DNA of 47,364 bases from Chromatiales bacterium (lineage in GTDB: Bacteria; Pseudomonadota; Gammaproteobacteria; Thiohalomonadales; Thiohalomonadaceae): positions 1 through 47,364 of the forward strand of contig QKFD01000129.1 in assembly GCA_003251535.1 (NCBI GenBank), in the 5' to 3' direction. The notes under the pieces are model-generated. The model searched no databases. It had not been told where the DNA came from and was given only the letters and a program-made list of their open reading frames with translations. This document shows, piece by piece, positions 8,710-17,430 of the stretch; the first letter of the stretch is position 1; each line of letters starts with the position of its first letter. Made by a program: the position numbers and the translations under genes.

Positions 8710-10251
8710 ATGGCCCGCACCTCTCTGTGGTTGCTCCTGCCGCTGCTGCTCACCGGCTGCTTCACCTCACCACCGGCCCCTCTGGGAGAACGCCTGACAC
8801 AGCAACCGTGCTGGTTTGAGAGCGACCCCGCAGAGCCGCCGACGCGCTGTTACTTCATGACGGTGCCCGAAGATCACCACCACCCCGAAGGGCGGAGTAT
8901 CCGCTTCCCGGTGGTGATCTTCAGTGCCGAACGCTGGTGGTGGCAGACCCCCCCCGCGCCGGTGCTCCATCTGGGAGGGGGTGGGCCAGGGAGTGCGGTG
9001 GGCCTCAGTGCCGAGCAGGGGGGCGACTGGCTGCGCAATGAGTATGCCGCCATGGCAACGGCCCGCGGCCGGGATCTCATCGTCATCGATCCCCGTGGGG
9101 TGGGCCAGGCCCAGCCGACCCTCAACTGCCCCGAGTTCATCACCACTATCCAGTCGCTACTGGCGCAGGCCCCCTCGGTCGAGGAGGAGCAACAGCAGAC
9201 CCTGACCGCCTACGCCGAGTGCCGCGCCCGGCTGGTGGCCGGTGGCATCGATCCAGCCCACTACACCAGCGCCGATATCGCCGCCGACGTGGAGCTGTTG
9301 CGCCAAGCGCTGGGGGTTGAGCGCTGGTATCTCTACGGTGTCTCCTATGCCAGCCGCTACGCCCTCACCGTCGCCCGTGACCACCCCCAGGGGGTGGCCG
9401 CGATGGTGCTGGATGGCACCGTATTTCCCCAGGTGCGCTACGCCGAGCAGGACCCCATCCTCCTGCGCACCGCCATCAACCGCGCCATCAGGCGCTGCAC
9501 CCGCAACGGGCCTTGTGCCGCCCAGCACCCCCACCTGGAGCAGAGCCTGATCACCCTGTTGCAGCGGCTGGATGCCGAGCCCATCCGCACTGAGGTAGAC
9601 AACCCGTGGAATGGTGAACCCATCACCATTGCGGTCACCGGCCGCCGCCTGAGCGAGGCGCTCTTCCTCGCCCTCTACGACGACGCCTATTACGACCAAC
9701 TACCCAATCTGATAAGCCAGCTCTCCGCCGGCGATCAGCAGTCGCTCCAGGCACCGCTGGAGGAGCTACTCGCCCTGCTATTCGATCCCTATTTTGCCGA
9801 TGGCGTGCAGTTCTCCTCCTTCTGTGCCGAGGAGCTGCCATTTGCCGATCTCAACCGGCTCCGCCAGGGCCTCGATGGGGATAACTACTTCGATCAGCTG
9901 GTGCTAGCGGACATCGATAGCAGCAGCCAGCTGTGCCAGCTGTGGCAGATCCCGGCGGCCTCGACCATCGAATCGCAACCGGTGGTCACCGCCATCCCCA
10001 CCCTGCTACTCCACGGCGCCCTCGATCCCGTACTGCCCGCCGAACAGATCGCCCCGCAACTGCGCTACTTCAGCGATGCCCGCCTGCTCATCTTCCCTCA
10101 GCTCAGCCACAGCGTGCTCTCCTACAGTGACTGTGCCACCCAAGCGGTGGGCCGCTTTTTTGATAGCGGTTGGGAGGCGGTGGCGCAGCTGGCCTGCCTG
10201 GGGGATGAGGCACAGTGGGTAGATCCACCGCACCCGGCCGAGCCGCCTTAA
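8710..10251 (+). CDS. Lipoprotein alpha/beta-hydrolase with TAP-like C-terminal domain
   Basis: This 513-residue secreted hydrolase has a lipoprotein signal (MARTSLWLLLPLLLTGC, lipobox LLTGC), so it should be membrane anchored outside the cytoplasm. The fold resembles proline iminopeptidase / tripeptidyl-aminopeptidase (TAP) enzymes: oxyanion-type HLGGGGPGSA, IDPRGVGQAQP, nucleophile elbow LYGVSYASRYA with Ser near residue 212, Asp in HGALDPVLP near 438, and His in QLSHSVLSYS near 467. The elbow is GVSYA, with Ala where the usual GxSxG has its last Gly, an unusual but not disabling change. The start at 8710 is the one that begins the lipoprotein signal. The gene follows the cyclase by 61 bases. 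A peptidase or esterase role is inferred and the substrate is unknown. Confidence 0.85.
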   Translation: MARTSLWLLLPLLLTGCFTSPPAPLGERLTQQPCWFESDPAEPPTRCYFMTVPEDHHHPEGRSIRFPVVIFSAERWWWQTPPAPVLHLGGGGPGSAVGLSAEQGGDWLRNEYAAMATARGRDLIVIDPRGVGQAQPTLNCPEFITTIQSLLAQAPSVEEEQQQTLTAYAECRARLVAGGIDPAHYTSADIAADVELLRQALGVERWYLYGVSYASRYALTVARDHPQGVAAMVLDGTVFPQVRYAEQDPILLRTAINRAIRRCTRNGPCAAQHPHLEQSLITLLQRLDAEPIRTEVDNPWNGEPITIAVTGRRLSEALFLALYDDAYYDQLPNLISQLSAGDQQSLQAPLEELLALLFDPYFADGVQFSSFCAEELPFADLNRLRQGLDGDNYFDQLVLADIDSSSQLCQLWQIPAASTIESQPVVTAIPTLLLHGALDPVLPAEQIAPQLRYFSDARLLIFPQLSHSVLSYSDCATQAVGRFFDSGWEAVAQLACLGDEAQWVDPPHPAEPP

Positions 10252-10292
10252 ACGGCCGGGCGCCACACCATCGCCGCGCCCCGCCGTCTCCG

Positions 10293-11285
10293 CTAGTCGG
10301 CCATATCGGAACTGAGGGTGGTGGTGGCGGCAATGGTCACCTCCGCCGACTGCTCGGCCTGGTCCACCTCAAAGTGGGCATCCATCAGTCCAATGAAGCG
10401 CTTCGCCTGCGGTGACAGGAAGCGCCCCTTGCGCAAGACCAGCCCGTAACTGCGTTTGGGGAAGTATTGATCCAGCCGGATGCTCTTCAACCGCTCCTCG
10501 CCGGTGAGGCAGACATCAGTGACGATGGAGATGCCGAGCCCCAGCTCCACATACTTCTTGATCACCTCCCAACCGCCCGCCTCCAGCGCCACCTTGTAGG
10601 TGAGGTTGTGCTGGCGGAACACCAGCTCGACGATGCGCCAGGTGGAGAGGTGACGCGGCGGCAGGATGAGGCCATAGGGGCTCACCTCCTCCAGGGTCAC
10701 CGTGTCACGCTCCGCCAGCGGGTGATCCAGCGGCACGATGAGGGCGGGGTTATAGGTGACGATGGGGCGGTAGACGATATCGTCAGGCACCTCCAGCATC
10801 GAGCCGACGGCAAAATCGACCTCATCCGCCCGCAGCATCGCCAGGCCATCGCGGCCGGTGACGTTGTGCAGCTTCATGCGGATATTGGGGTGGGCCTCGG
10901 TGAACTGCTTCATCGGCCCCGGGAGGATATAGAGGATGGTGGACTCGCCCGCGGCGATATCGAGGTCGCCCGACTCCAGTTTGCCGGTGGTGGCGGCGAA
11001 GGTCTCGTGCAGCTTGTCCATCCCCTCCACCAGCGGGTCCGCCAGGGTGTAGAGGATCTCTCCCTCGGGGGTGAGCTTGATGTTGGGGCCACGCCGCTCA
11101 AACAGGATGATCCCCAGCTCCCGCTCCAACGCCTGGATCTGCAAGGAGACGGAGGGTTGGGAGAGGAACAGTCGTTCGGCGGCGAGGGAGATGCTGCCGG
11201 CCCGGGCGGCGTGGCAGAAGGCGCGTAGCTGCTTGAGTCGGTTCTGCTTGTAATAGAGAGGCGGGGTCGAGGTCACGGGGGGCAT
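10293..11285 (-). CDS. LysR-family regulator, CysB/Cbl type
   Basis: This 330-residue transcription regulator has an N-terminal winged helix-turn-helix (about 13-75, LKQLRAFCHAARAGSISLAA and LSQPSVSLQIQALERELG). A long effector-binding domain of the CysB/Cbl kind follows (about 100-305, with DLDIAAGESTILYILP and GLGISIVTD). It is divergent from rnfB across 152 bases, the usual position for a LysR regulator controlling its neighbour, so control of the rnf/nifJ genes is likely but inferred. The inducer is unknown. CysB homologs sense sulfur metabolites, and that need not apply here. It ends convergently with the hydrolase gene. Confidence 0.9.
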   Translation of the reverse strand: MPPVTSTPPLYYKQNRLKQLRAFCHAARAGSISLAAERLFLSQPSVSLQIQALERELGIILFERRGPNIKLTPEGEILYTLADPLVEGMDKLHETFAATTGKLESGDLDIAAGESTILYILPGPMKQFTEAHPNIRMKLHNVTGRDGLAMLRADEVDFAVGSMLEVPDDIVYRPIVTYNPALIVPLDHPLAERDTVTLEEVSPYGLILPPRHLSTWRIVELVFRQHNLTYKVALEAGGWEVIKKYVELGLGISIVTDVCLTGEERLKSIRLDQYFPKRSYGLVLRKGRFLSPQAKRFIGLMDAHFEVDQAEQSAEVTIAATTTLSSDMAD

Positions 11286-11305
11286 CCCTTGGGAGTATTA
11301 AGTTT

Positions 11306-11324
11306 TTCAATATTAAGCATTGAA
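11306..11324. promoter_or_regulatory. Candidate LysR operator
   Basis: TTCAATATTAAGCATTGAA is a perfect inverted repeat (6-base arms, 7-base spacer) in an AT-rich island 21 bases upstream of the divergent lysR start. LysR regulators bind such interrupted dyads, often containing T-N11-A. It would serve both lysR and rnfB. Confidence 0.5.
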
Positions 11325-11370
11325 ATAATTGCCGTGTCAAATAGTGAGACGAATCATACACTACCGCCCA

Positions 11371-11388
11371 CCCCGCATTTAGGCGGGG
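11371..11388. repeat. Hairpin in the lysR-rnfB intergenic region
   Basis: CCCCGC and GCGGGG are separated by six bases, forming a compact GC-rich hairpin about 50 bases before rnfB. No T-run follows on either strand, so it is not an obvious terminator. It could shape the rnfB leader RNA. Confidence 0.35.
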
Positions 11389-11437
11389 AATCCGGAATAT
11401 TGTTCTCAGCTACTGTCAAGGCACGAGGCAGGAACGA

Positions 11438-12337
11438 ATGGCGGTTTCCCTCACGACGATTGCGATTGCGGGCGGCTTCATGGCTGGCCTTGGTGTGGCG
11501 CTGGCCTCGGTGCTGGCGGTAGCCAACCGCAAGCTCTACGTCTACGAAGATCCCCGTATCGACCAGGTGGAAGAGATGCTGCCCAGCGCCAACTGCGGCG
11601 CCTGCGGCGCGGCCGGCTGTCGCCAGTTTGCAGAAGAGCTGATCGCTGGCAATGTGACCCCTGGCAAGTGCACCGTCAATAGCGAGGGGGGGAATGAGGT
11701 CATCGCCCAGTTCCTGGGGGTCGATGTCGGCGCCGAAGAGAAGCGCGTCGCCCGCCTCGCCTGCCATGGCGGCAACCACGTCGCCTACACCCGCGCCCTC
11801 TATCAGGGGTTGAAGTCGTGCCGCGCCGCCGCCCTGGTGGGGAATGGTGGCAAGGGCTGCACCTGGGGCTGCATCGGCCTCGGTGAGTGCGAGTCGGTGT
11901 GCGATTTCAACGCCATCTCCATGAATAAGTACGGTCTGCCGGTGGTGGATGCCGAGCGCTGCACTGCCTGTGGTGACTGCGTGGAGATCTGCCCGAAGGA
12001 CCTCTTCTCGCTGGAGCCGGTCAGCCACCAGCTCTGGATCGCCTGTAAAAATCAGGATTTGGCCGATGAAGGGGCCGCCGATTGCGAGGTGGTCTGCACC
12101 GCCTGCGGCCGCTGCGCAGCGGATGCGCCGGAGGGGCTCATCACCATGGCCAGTAACCTGGCCGTCATCGACTACACCAAGAACGAATTAGCCTCAAAAG
12201 TCGCCATAGAGCGCTGTCCTACCGGCGCCATAGTTTGGTTCGACAACAAGAAGGGCGTCCTCAAGGGGGCCGACGCCAAACGGGTGACTCGCAAAGAGCC
12301 CCTGCCCCCTCGCATGGAACCACTGCCCCGAGTCTGA
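11438..12337 (+). CDS. rnfB: Rnf electron-transport complex subunit RnfB (long form)
   Basis: This 299-residue ferredoxin-facing subunit of the ion-pumping Rnf complex has a membrane anchor at about 5-28. It is followed by the Fe-S domain C53/C56/C61/C78 (NCGACGAAGC) and ferredoxin-type motifs C141/C145/C151/C155 and C175/C178/C181/C185. A last region carries C220, C223, C226 and a distant C260. In that last pair only one cluster can form: the fourth Cys of the first motif is Ala230, and the first three cysteines expected around residues 249-256 are missing. It is longer than the roughly 190-residue RnfB of enterics and resembles the multi-cluster form of anaerobes. It is the first gene of the rnf/nifJ region, and a terminator-like hairpin follows. 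Confidence 0.93.
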   Translation: MAVSLTTIAIAGGFMAGLGVALASVLAVANRKLYVYEDPRIDQVEEMLPSANCGACGAAGCRQFAEELIAGNVTPGKCTVNSEGGNEVIAQFLGVDVGAEEKRVARLACHGGNHVAYTRALYQGLKSCRAAALVGNGGKGCTWGCIGLGECESVCDFNAISMNKYGLPVVDAERCTACGDCVEICPKDLFSLEPVSHQLWIACKNQDLADEGAADCEVVCTACGRCAADAPEGLITMASNLAVIDYTKNELASKVAIERCPTGAIVWFDNKKGVLKGADAKRVTRKEPLPPRMEPLPRV

Positions 12338-12368
12338 CCGCCGCGCATGAGCGCAACGAATAACGTCC

Positions 12369-12395
12369 GGGGCCGCCGGGCGGGCGGCCCCTTTT
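12369..12395 (+). terminator. Terminator or attenuator between rnfB and nifJ
   Basis: A perfect 9-bp stem GGGGCCGCC / GGCGGCCCC (12369-12377 with 12383-12391) with a 5-base loop is followed by TTTT. The stem is very stable but the T-run is short, so partial read-through into nifJ is plausible. It would let rnfB and nifJ be expressed at different levels. Confidence 0.7.
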
Positions 12396-12427
12396 GACCC
12401 GAAATCCCAGGAACGCAGGACACCGAC

Positions 12428-15400
12428 ATGCTCAGAAACAAAGATAAGGCGAAAGAGTTCAAGTACCCCGGCACCCGCCAGGCGATGGACGGCAATACCG
12501 CCGTTATCATGTGCGAGCGCGAGGCTTCTGATGCCGCGGGCGCCTACCCCATCACCCCCTCGACCCAGATGGGCGAGTTTTGGGCCGAAGAGGCGGCAAA
12601 GGGTCACGTCAACATCTCCGACCGACCGCTCATCTTCATCGAACCAGAGTCAGAGCACGCCGCTGCGGCGGTCACCGCCGGCCTGGCCATGACCGGCCTG
12701 CGCGCCACCAACTTCTCCTCTGCCCAGGGCGTCGCGTTCATGCACGAGTCGCTCTATGCGGCGGTGGGCAAGCGCCTCACCTATGTGCTCAACATCGGCT
12801 GCCGCGCCATCACCAAGGCGAGCCTCAACGTCCACTGCGCCCACGACGACTTCCACTCCATCGACGACACCGGCTTCTTCCAGTTCTTTGCCAAGAGCGC
12901 GCAGGAGGCGGCGGACCTCAACCTGATCGCCCACAAGGTGGCGGAGCTGGCGCTCACCCCCGGCGTGATGGCGATGGATGGCTTCCTCACCACCCACCTC
13001 ATCGAATCGCTCAACGTCCCTGAGCGCAAGCTGGTGGAGGAGTTCCTCGGCAGCTCCGACGACCTCATCGAGACCCCGACCCCGGCCCAGCGGGTCATCT
13101 ATGGCGCCACCCGTCGCCGCATCCCGGAGGTGTGGGATGTGGATAAGCCGGTCTCCTCCGGCTCGGTGCAGAACCAAGATGCCTACATGCAGGCGGTGGC
13201 GGCCCAGCGCCCCTACTTCTTTGAGCACATCCCGGAGCTGACCGACCGGGCGATGCAGGAGTTCTATGGGCTGACCGGCCGCGCCTATGGCCGCGTCAAC
13301 AGCTACCGCATCGAAGATGCTGACTACGTCATCATTGGCATGGGCTCCATGCTCTCCACCGCCGAGGCGGTGGCCGACTACATGCGCGAGCAGCGCGCGA
13401 TCAAGGTCGGGGTGATCAACCTCACCATGTTCCGCCCCTTCCCTGGCGATCAGCTCGGCCAGCTGCTGAAGGGTAAGAAGGGGGTGGTGGTGCTGGAGCG
13501 TACCGACCAGCCGCTGGCGGAGGACCTGCCGCTGATGCGCGAGGTGCGCGCCACTGTCTCCAAGTGCATTGAGAACGGTCTGCTCGGCGGTCACGATGGC
13601 CACGTCGGCTACGCCGCCTTCAAATCCAATGAGATCCCGCAGCTCTACTCCGGCTGCTACGGCCTCGGCTCCCGCGATCTCCAGCCCGAAGCGCTGGTGG
13701 GCGCGGTGGAGAATATGCTGCCCGATGGCGGCAAGCGCCGCTTCTTCTACCTCTCCGTAGACTTCCTGCATGACGCCCCTGACTCACCGAAGCAGGAGAT
13801 CTACATGCAGGAGCTGCTGGAGTCCTATCCGCGCATCCGTGACCTGGCGGTGAAGGGGAGCGACAACCCCAACTTGCTGCCCAAGGGCTCCATCACGGTG
13901 CGGATGCACTCCGTCGGTGGCTGGGGTGCCGTCACCACCGGCAAGAACCTGGCAATGACCCTGTTCGAGCTGCTCGGCTACGACATCAAGGCCAACCCCA
14001 AATACGGTTCGGAGAAGAAGGGCCAGCCCACCACCTACTATCTCGCCGCCGCGCCGGAGAAGATCCGCGTCAACTGCGAGTTTAAGCATGTGGATGTGGT
14101 GCTCTCGCCCGATCCCAATGTCTTCGATCACAGCAACGCCCTGGCCGGTCTGCGTAAGGGCGGCGTGCTGGTGATCCAGAGCAACCTCGCCTCACCCGAG
14201 GAGGTGTGGCGCTCGTTCCCGGTGTCGGCCCAGCAGTACATCGTCGATAACGAGATCAAGCTGTTCTATATCGACGCCTTCAAGGTGGCACGTGAAGAGG
14301 CCTCCAATCCTGAGCTCCAGTACCGGATGCAGGGTATCGCCTTCCAGGGCTCCTTCTTCGCCGCCTCCGGCATCATGGAGCAGGCCAACCTCAACGAGAC
14401 CTCGCTCTTCAATGCCATCAAGGCGCAGCTCCAGGCCAAATTCGGATCCAAGGGCACCCGCGTGGTGGAGGACAACCTGCGGGTGGTACGGCGCGGCTTC
14501 GAGGAGCTGATCGCCGTCCCGGTACAGCCGGTGACCCAGCTCACCGCCGCCGGCCTGCGGCGCACGACGGTCCTGCCGGTGATGCTGAAATTGAAACCCG
14601 CTGCCAGCGAGAAGGTGAGCGATATCCACCGCTTCTGGGAGCAGACCGGCAACTTCTATCTGGCCGGTAAGGGCAACGACAACATCGTCGATCCCTTCAT
14701 CGGCATGTCGCTCATCCCCGCCGCCACCGGCGTCTTCCGCGACATGACCCAGGTCCGCTTCGAGCACCCCACCTGGATCCCGGAGAACTGCACCGCCTGC
14801 GGCGACTGCTACACCCAGTGCCCCGATAGCGCCATCCCCGGTCTGGTCACCCCGGTGGCCGATCTGTTCGAGACCACTATCCGTCGCATCGAGTCCCAGG
14901 GCCAGACCACCCGCCAGCTGCGCCGTGCGGCACGCACGGTGGAGAAGAAGCTGCGCGCCCTGGTTGAGCCCCAGGCCGAGGCCGCCAAGATCGGCGAGCT
15001 GCTGCGCCAGGCGATCAACGACACCATCGCCGAATCTGAACTGGCGCCGGAGGACAAGAATCAGCTCGCCACCGAGTTTGACTGGTTCGAGCAGTCCCTG
15101 GGTGAGTTCAAGTTCGCCATCACCAAGCCCTACTACTCCATCTTGGAGAAGCGGGCCAAGGGCAGTGGCGGCCTCTTCTCCATCACCATCAACCCCTACA
15201 CCTGTAAGGGCTGCATGGAGTGCGTCGATGTCTGTGATGACAACGCCCTGATAGTGGAGAGGCAGACCCCCGATTCAGTTGAGCAGATGCGCCGCGACTG
15301 GCAGTTCTGGCTCGACCTGCCCACCACCCCGCAGAACTACATCCGCATCGATGACCTCGATGAGCGCATCGGCGCCCTGGAGACGCTGCTGCTGGATAAG

Positions 15401-17368
15401 GTCAACTACAACTCCATGGTCTGCGGCGATGGCGCCTGCCTCGGCTGTGGCGAGAAGACCTCCATCCACCTCTTTACCGCCACCGTCTCGGCGCTGATGC
15501 AGCCGCGGGTAAAGCGCCATATGGAGAAGGTGGACAACCTGATCCAGGGGCTGGAGAAGCATATCCGTCTCAAGCTGGCCGAGAGCATGGATCTCTCCGA
15601 CACCCAGGCCATCGCCCAGGTAGTGGATGCCCATCAGGAGGTCGATCTCACCCTCGCCCGCCTCTCCGGTGCCCTCGACCAGCACAACGCCAGCACCGTC
15701 GATGCCGATTGGCTGAAATGGGCCTCCGGCCTGCTGGCCCAGCTCAAACACCTGAAGTGGCAGTACACCCAGGGGGTGAGCAACAACGGTCGCTCCCACA
15801 TGGGGGTGGTCAACTCCACCGGTTGTACCTCGGTGTGGGCCTCCACCTTCCCCTACAGCCCCTATCCGTTCCCCTGGACCACCCACCTGTTCCAGGACGC
15901 CCCCTCCATGGCGATGGGGCTGTTCGAGGGTCATATGGCCAAGATGGCCGATGGCTTCCGCGCGGTGCGCATGGCGGAGCTGGAGATCGCCGGCAACTAC
16001 AACCCGGAGAAGCACAAAGAGTTCTTCACCCACTTCGCCTGGAAGGACTTCAGCGAAGAGGAGTGGCTACTCTGTCCGCCGGTGGTGGCCATGGGGGGTG
16101 ACGGTGCCATGTATGACATCGGCTTCCAGAACCTCTCCCGCGCCATGATGTCGGGGATGCCGATCAAGGTGGTGGTGGTGGACACGCAGGTCTACTCCAA
16201 CACCGGCGGCCAGAACTGCACCTCCGGCTACATCGGCCAGGTGGCAGATATGGCCCCCTACGCCAAGCGGCAGAAGGGCAAGAACGAGATCCGCAAGGAG
16301 ATCTCCCTCATCGGCCTGGCCCACCGCAGCGCCTACGTGATGCAGGGCTCCGTCTCCCACGCCAACCACCTCATTGAGGGGTATATCGAGGGGCTCAACA
16401 GCCGGCGGCCGGCGCTCTTCAACATCTATGCGGTCTGCCCGCCGGAACACGGCGTGGGCGATGAGACCTCCTTTGCCCAGTCCAAGATGGCGGTGGAGTC
16501 GCGCGCCTATCCGCTGTTCCGCTTCAACCCGGATCGCGGTATCACCTTGGCGGAGTGCTCGGATATCGAGGGCAACCCGGCCATTGAAGGTGATTGGCCC
16601 ATCTACACCCTCACCTATCAGGATGAGGCGGGCAAAGAGCAGAAGCTGGAGGTGCCGTTCACCTTCGCCGACTTCGCCCTCACTGAAGGTCGCTTCCGCA
16701 AGCACTTCAAGAAGGCGCCGAAGGAGACCTGGAACGAGCAGATGGTGCCGGTCCACGAGTTCATCGAGCTGGAGTCGGATGACCGTGATGGGCTCTTCCC
16801 CTACATCTGGGCAGTGGATGCCAAGCAGCGCCTCGGGCGGGTGCTGGTCTCCCAGGAGATCATCGAATCCACCTTGGAGCGGCGTGCCTTCTGGCGCCAG
16901 CTGAAGGGTCTGGTGGGTGCCGACCAAGAGGTGGTGGATGTCGATAGCGTGGTCAATCAGGCACGGGTGGAGATGGCGCAGAAGCTCACCGCCAGCCTGC
17001 TCTCACTAGCGGTTGGCAACGCCAGCAACTTGACCAATGTGCTGAATCTGCCGAACGATGGCGGCCATGGTGTCGCCAGCGTCGGTGCCAACGGCGGCGG
17101 CAACGGTGCAGCGGCCGACTATGAGGCGGTGTGGGTCGATACGCCCGAGTGCACCGCCTGTGACGAGTGCATCAACATCGCCCCCAAGGCGTTTAAGTAC
17201 AACGACCAGAAGCAGGCCGTCGTGCTGGATCCCAAAGGGGCGAGCTTCAAGGACCTGGTGAAGGCCGCGGAGAAGTGCACCGCGTCCTGCATCCATCCGG
17301 GGACTCCCTGGAACATGGGTGAGCCCGGTATTGACAAGCTCATTAAGCGTGCGGAGAAGTTTCACTAA
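12428..17368 (+). CDS. nifJ: Pyruvate:ferredoxin (flavodoxin) oxidoreductase, extended form with C-terminal ferredoxin
   Basis: This 1646-residue TPP enzyme interconverts pyruvate + CoA and acetyl-CoA + CO2 with ferredoxin. All NifJ/PFOR regions are seen. The N-terminal pyruvate-binding domain has AYPITPSTQMGEFW and FIEPESEHAA. Further in are a gamma domain (SVGGWGAVTTGKNLA), two [4Fe-4S] motifs (C788/791/794/798 and C926/929/932/936), the proximal-cluster cysteines C999 or C1004/C1007 and C1133, and the TPP motif GGDGAMYDIGF with VYSNTGGQ. Usual NifJ is about 1170-1230 residues. The excess comes from extra helical residues between the two ferredoxin motifs (128 between C798 and C926), about 100 between C1007 and C1133, and a Gly-rich linker leading to a single-cluster ferredoxin domain (C1575/1578/1581 and C1617 or C1621). 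It is placed between rnfB and rnfC. The reaction direction is not fixed by sequence. Confidence 0.93.
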   Translation: MLRNKDKAKEFKYPGTRQAMDGNTAVIMCEREASDAAGAYPITPSTQMGEFWAEEAAKGHVNISDRPLIFIEPESEHAAAAVTAGLAMTGLRATNFSSAQGVAFMHESLYAAVGKRLTYVLNIGCRAITKASLNVHCAHDDFHSIDDTGFFQFFAKSAQEAADLNLIAHKVAELALTPGVMAMDGFLTTHLIESLNVPERKLVEEFLGSSDDLIETPTPAQRVIYGATRRRIPEVWDVDKPVSSGSVQNQDAYMQAVAAQRPYFFEHIPELTDRAMQEFYGLTGRAYGRVNSYRIEDADYVIIGMGSMLSTAEAVADYMREQRAIKVGVINLTMFRPFPGDQLGQLLKGKKGVVVLERTDQPLAEDLPLMREVRATVSKCIENGLLGGHDGHVGYAAFKSNEIPQLYSGCYGLGSRDLQPEALVGAVENMLPDGGKRRFFYLSVDFLHDAPDSPKQEIYMQELLESYPRIRDLAVKGSDNPNLLPKGSITVRMHSVGGWGAVTTGKNLAMTLFELLGYDIKANPKYGSEKKGQPTTYYLAAAPEKIRVNCEFKHVDVVLSPDPNVFDHSNALAGLRKGGVLVIQSNLASPEEVWRSFPVSAQQYIVDNEIKLFYIDAFKVAREEASNPELQYRMQGIAFQGSFFAASGIMEQANLNETSLFNAIKAQLQAKFGSKGTRVVEDNLRVVRRGFEELIAVPVQPVTQLTAAGLRRTTVLPVMLKLKPAASEKVSDIHRFWEQTGNFYLAGKGNDNIVDPFIGMSLIPAATGVFRDMTQVRFEHPTWIPENCTACGDCYTQCPDSAIPGLVTPVADLFETTIRRIESQGQTTRQLRRAARTVEKKLRALVEPQAEAAKIGELLRQAINDTIAESELAPEDKNQLATEFDWFEQSLGEFKFAITKPYYSILEKRAKGSGGLFSITINPYTCKGCMECVDVCDDNALIVERQTPDSVEQMRRDWQFWLDLPTTPQNYIRIDDLDERIGALETLLLDKVNYNSMVCGDGACLGCGEKTSIHLFTATVSALMQPRVKRHMEKVDNLIQGLEKHIRLKLAESMDLSDTQAIAQVVDAHQEVDLTLARLSGALDQHNASTVDADWLKWASGLLAQLKHLKWQYTQGVSNNGRSHMGVVNSTGCTSVWASTFPYSPYPFPWTTHLFQDAPSMAMGLFEGHMAKMADGFRAVRMAELEIAGNYNPEKHKEFFTHFAWKDFSEEEWLLCPPVVAMGGDGAMYDIGFQNLSRAMMSGMPIKVVVVDTQVYSNTGGQNCTSGYIGQVADMAPYAKRQKGKNEIRKEISLIGLAHRSAYVMQGSVSHANHLIEGYIEGLNSRRPALFNIYAVCPPEHGVGDETSFAQSKMAVESRAYPLFRFNPDRGITLAECSDIEGNPAIEGDWPIYTLTYQDEAGKEQKLEVPFTFADFALTEGRFRKHFKKAPKETWNEQMVPVHEFIELESDDRDGLFPYIWAVDAKQRLGRVLVSQEIIESTLERRAFWRQLKGLVGADQEVVDVDSVVNQARVEMAQKLTASLLSLAVGNASNLTNVLNLPNDGGHGVASVGANGGGNGAAADYEAVWVDTPECTACDECINIAPKAFKYNDQKQAVVLDPKGASFKDLVKAAEKCTASCIHPGTPWNMGEPGIDKLIKRAEKFH

Positions 17369-17430
17369 GGGGTGTCTTGCGAAACCGGGGACCCACTCTA
17401 CCCCAACGGAGTGACGTCCCTTTGTTCGGG

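Noticed and set aside
11286-11437. NifA or sigma-54 control of rnfB
   Set aside because: No TGT-N10-ACA and no GG-N10-GC promoter with acceptable flanks was found. A GGCACGAGGC stretch near 11420 lacks the -12 element.
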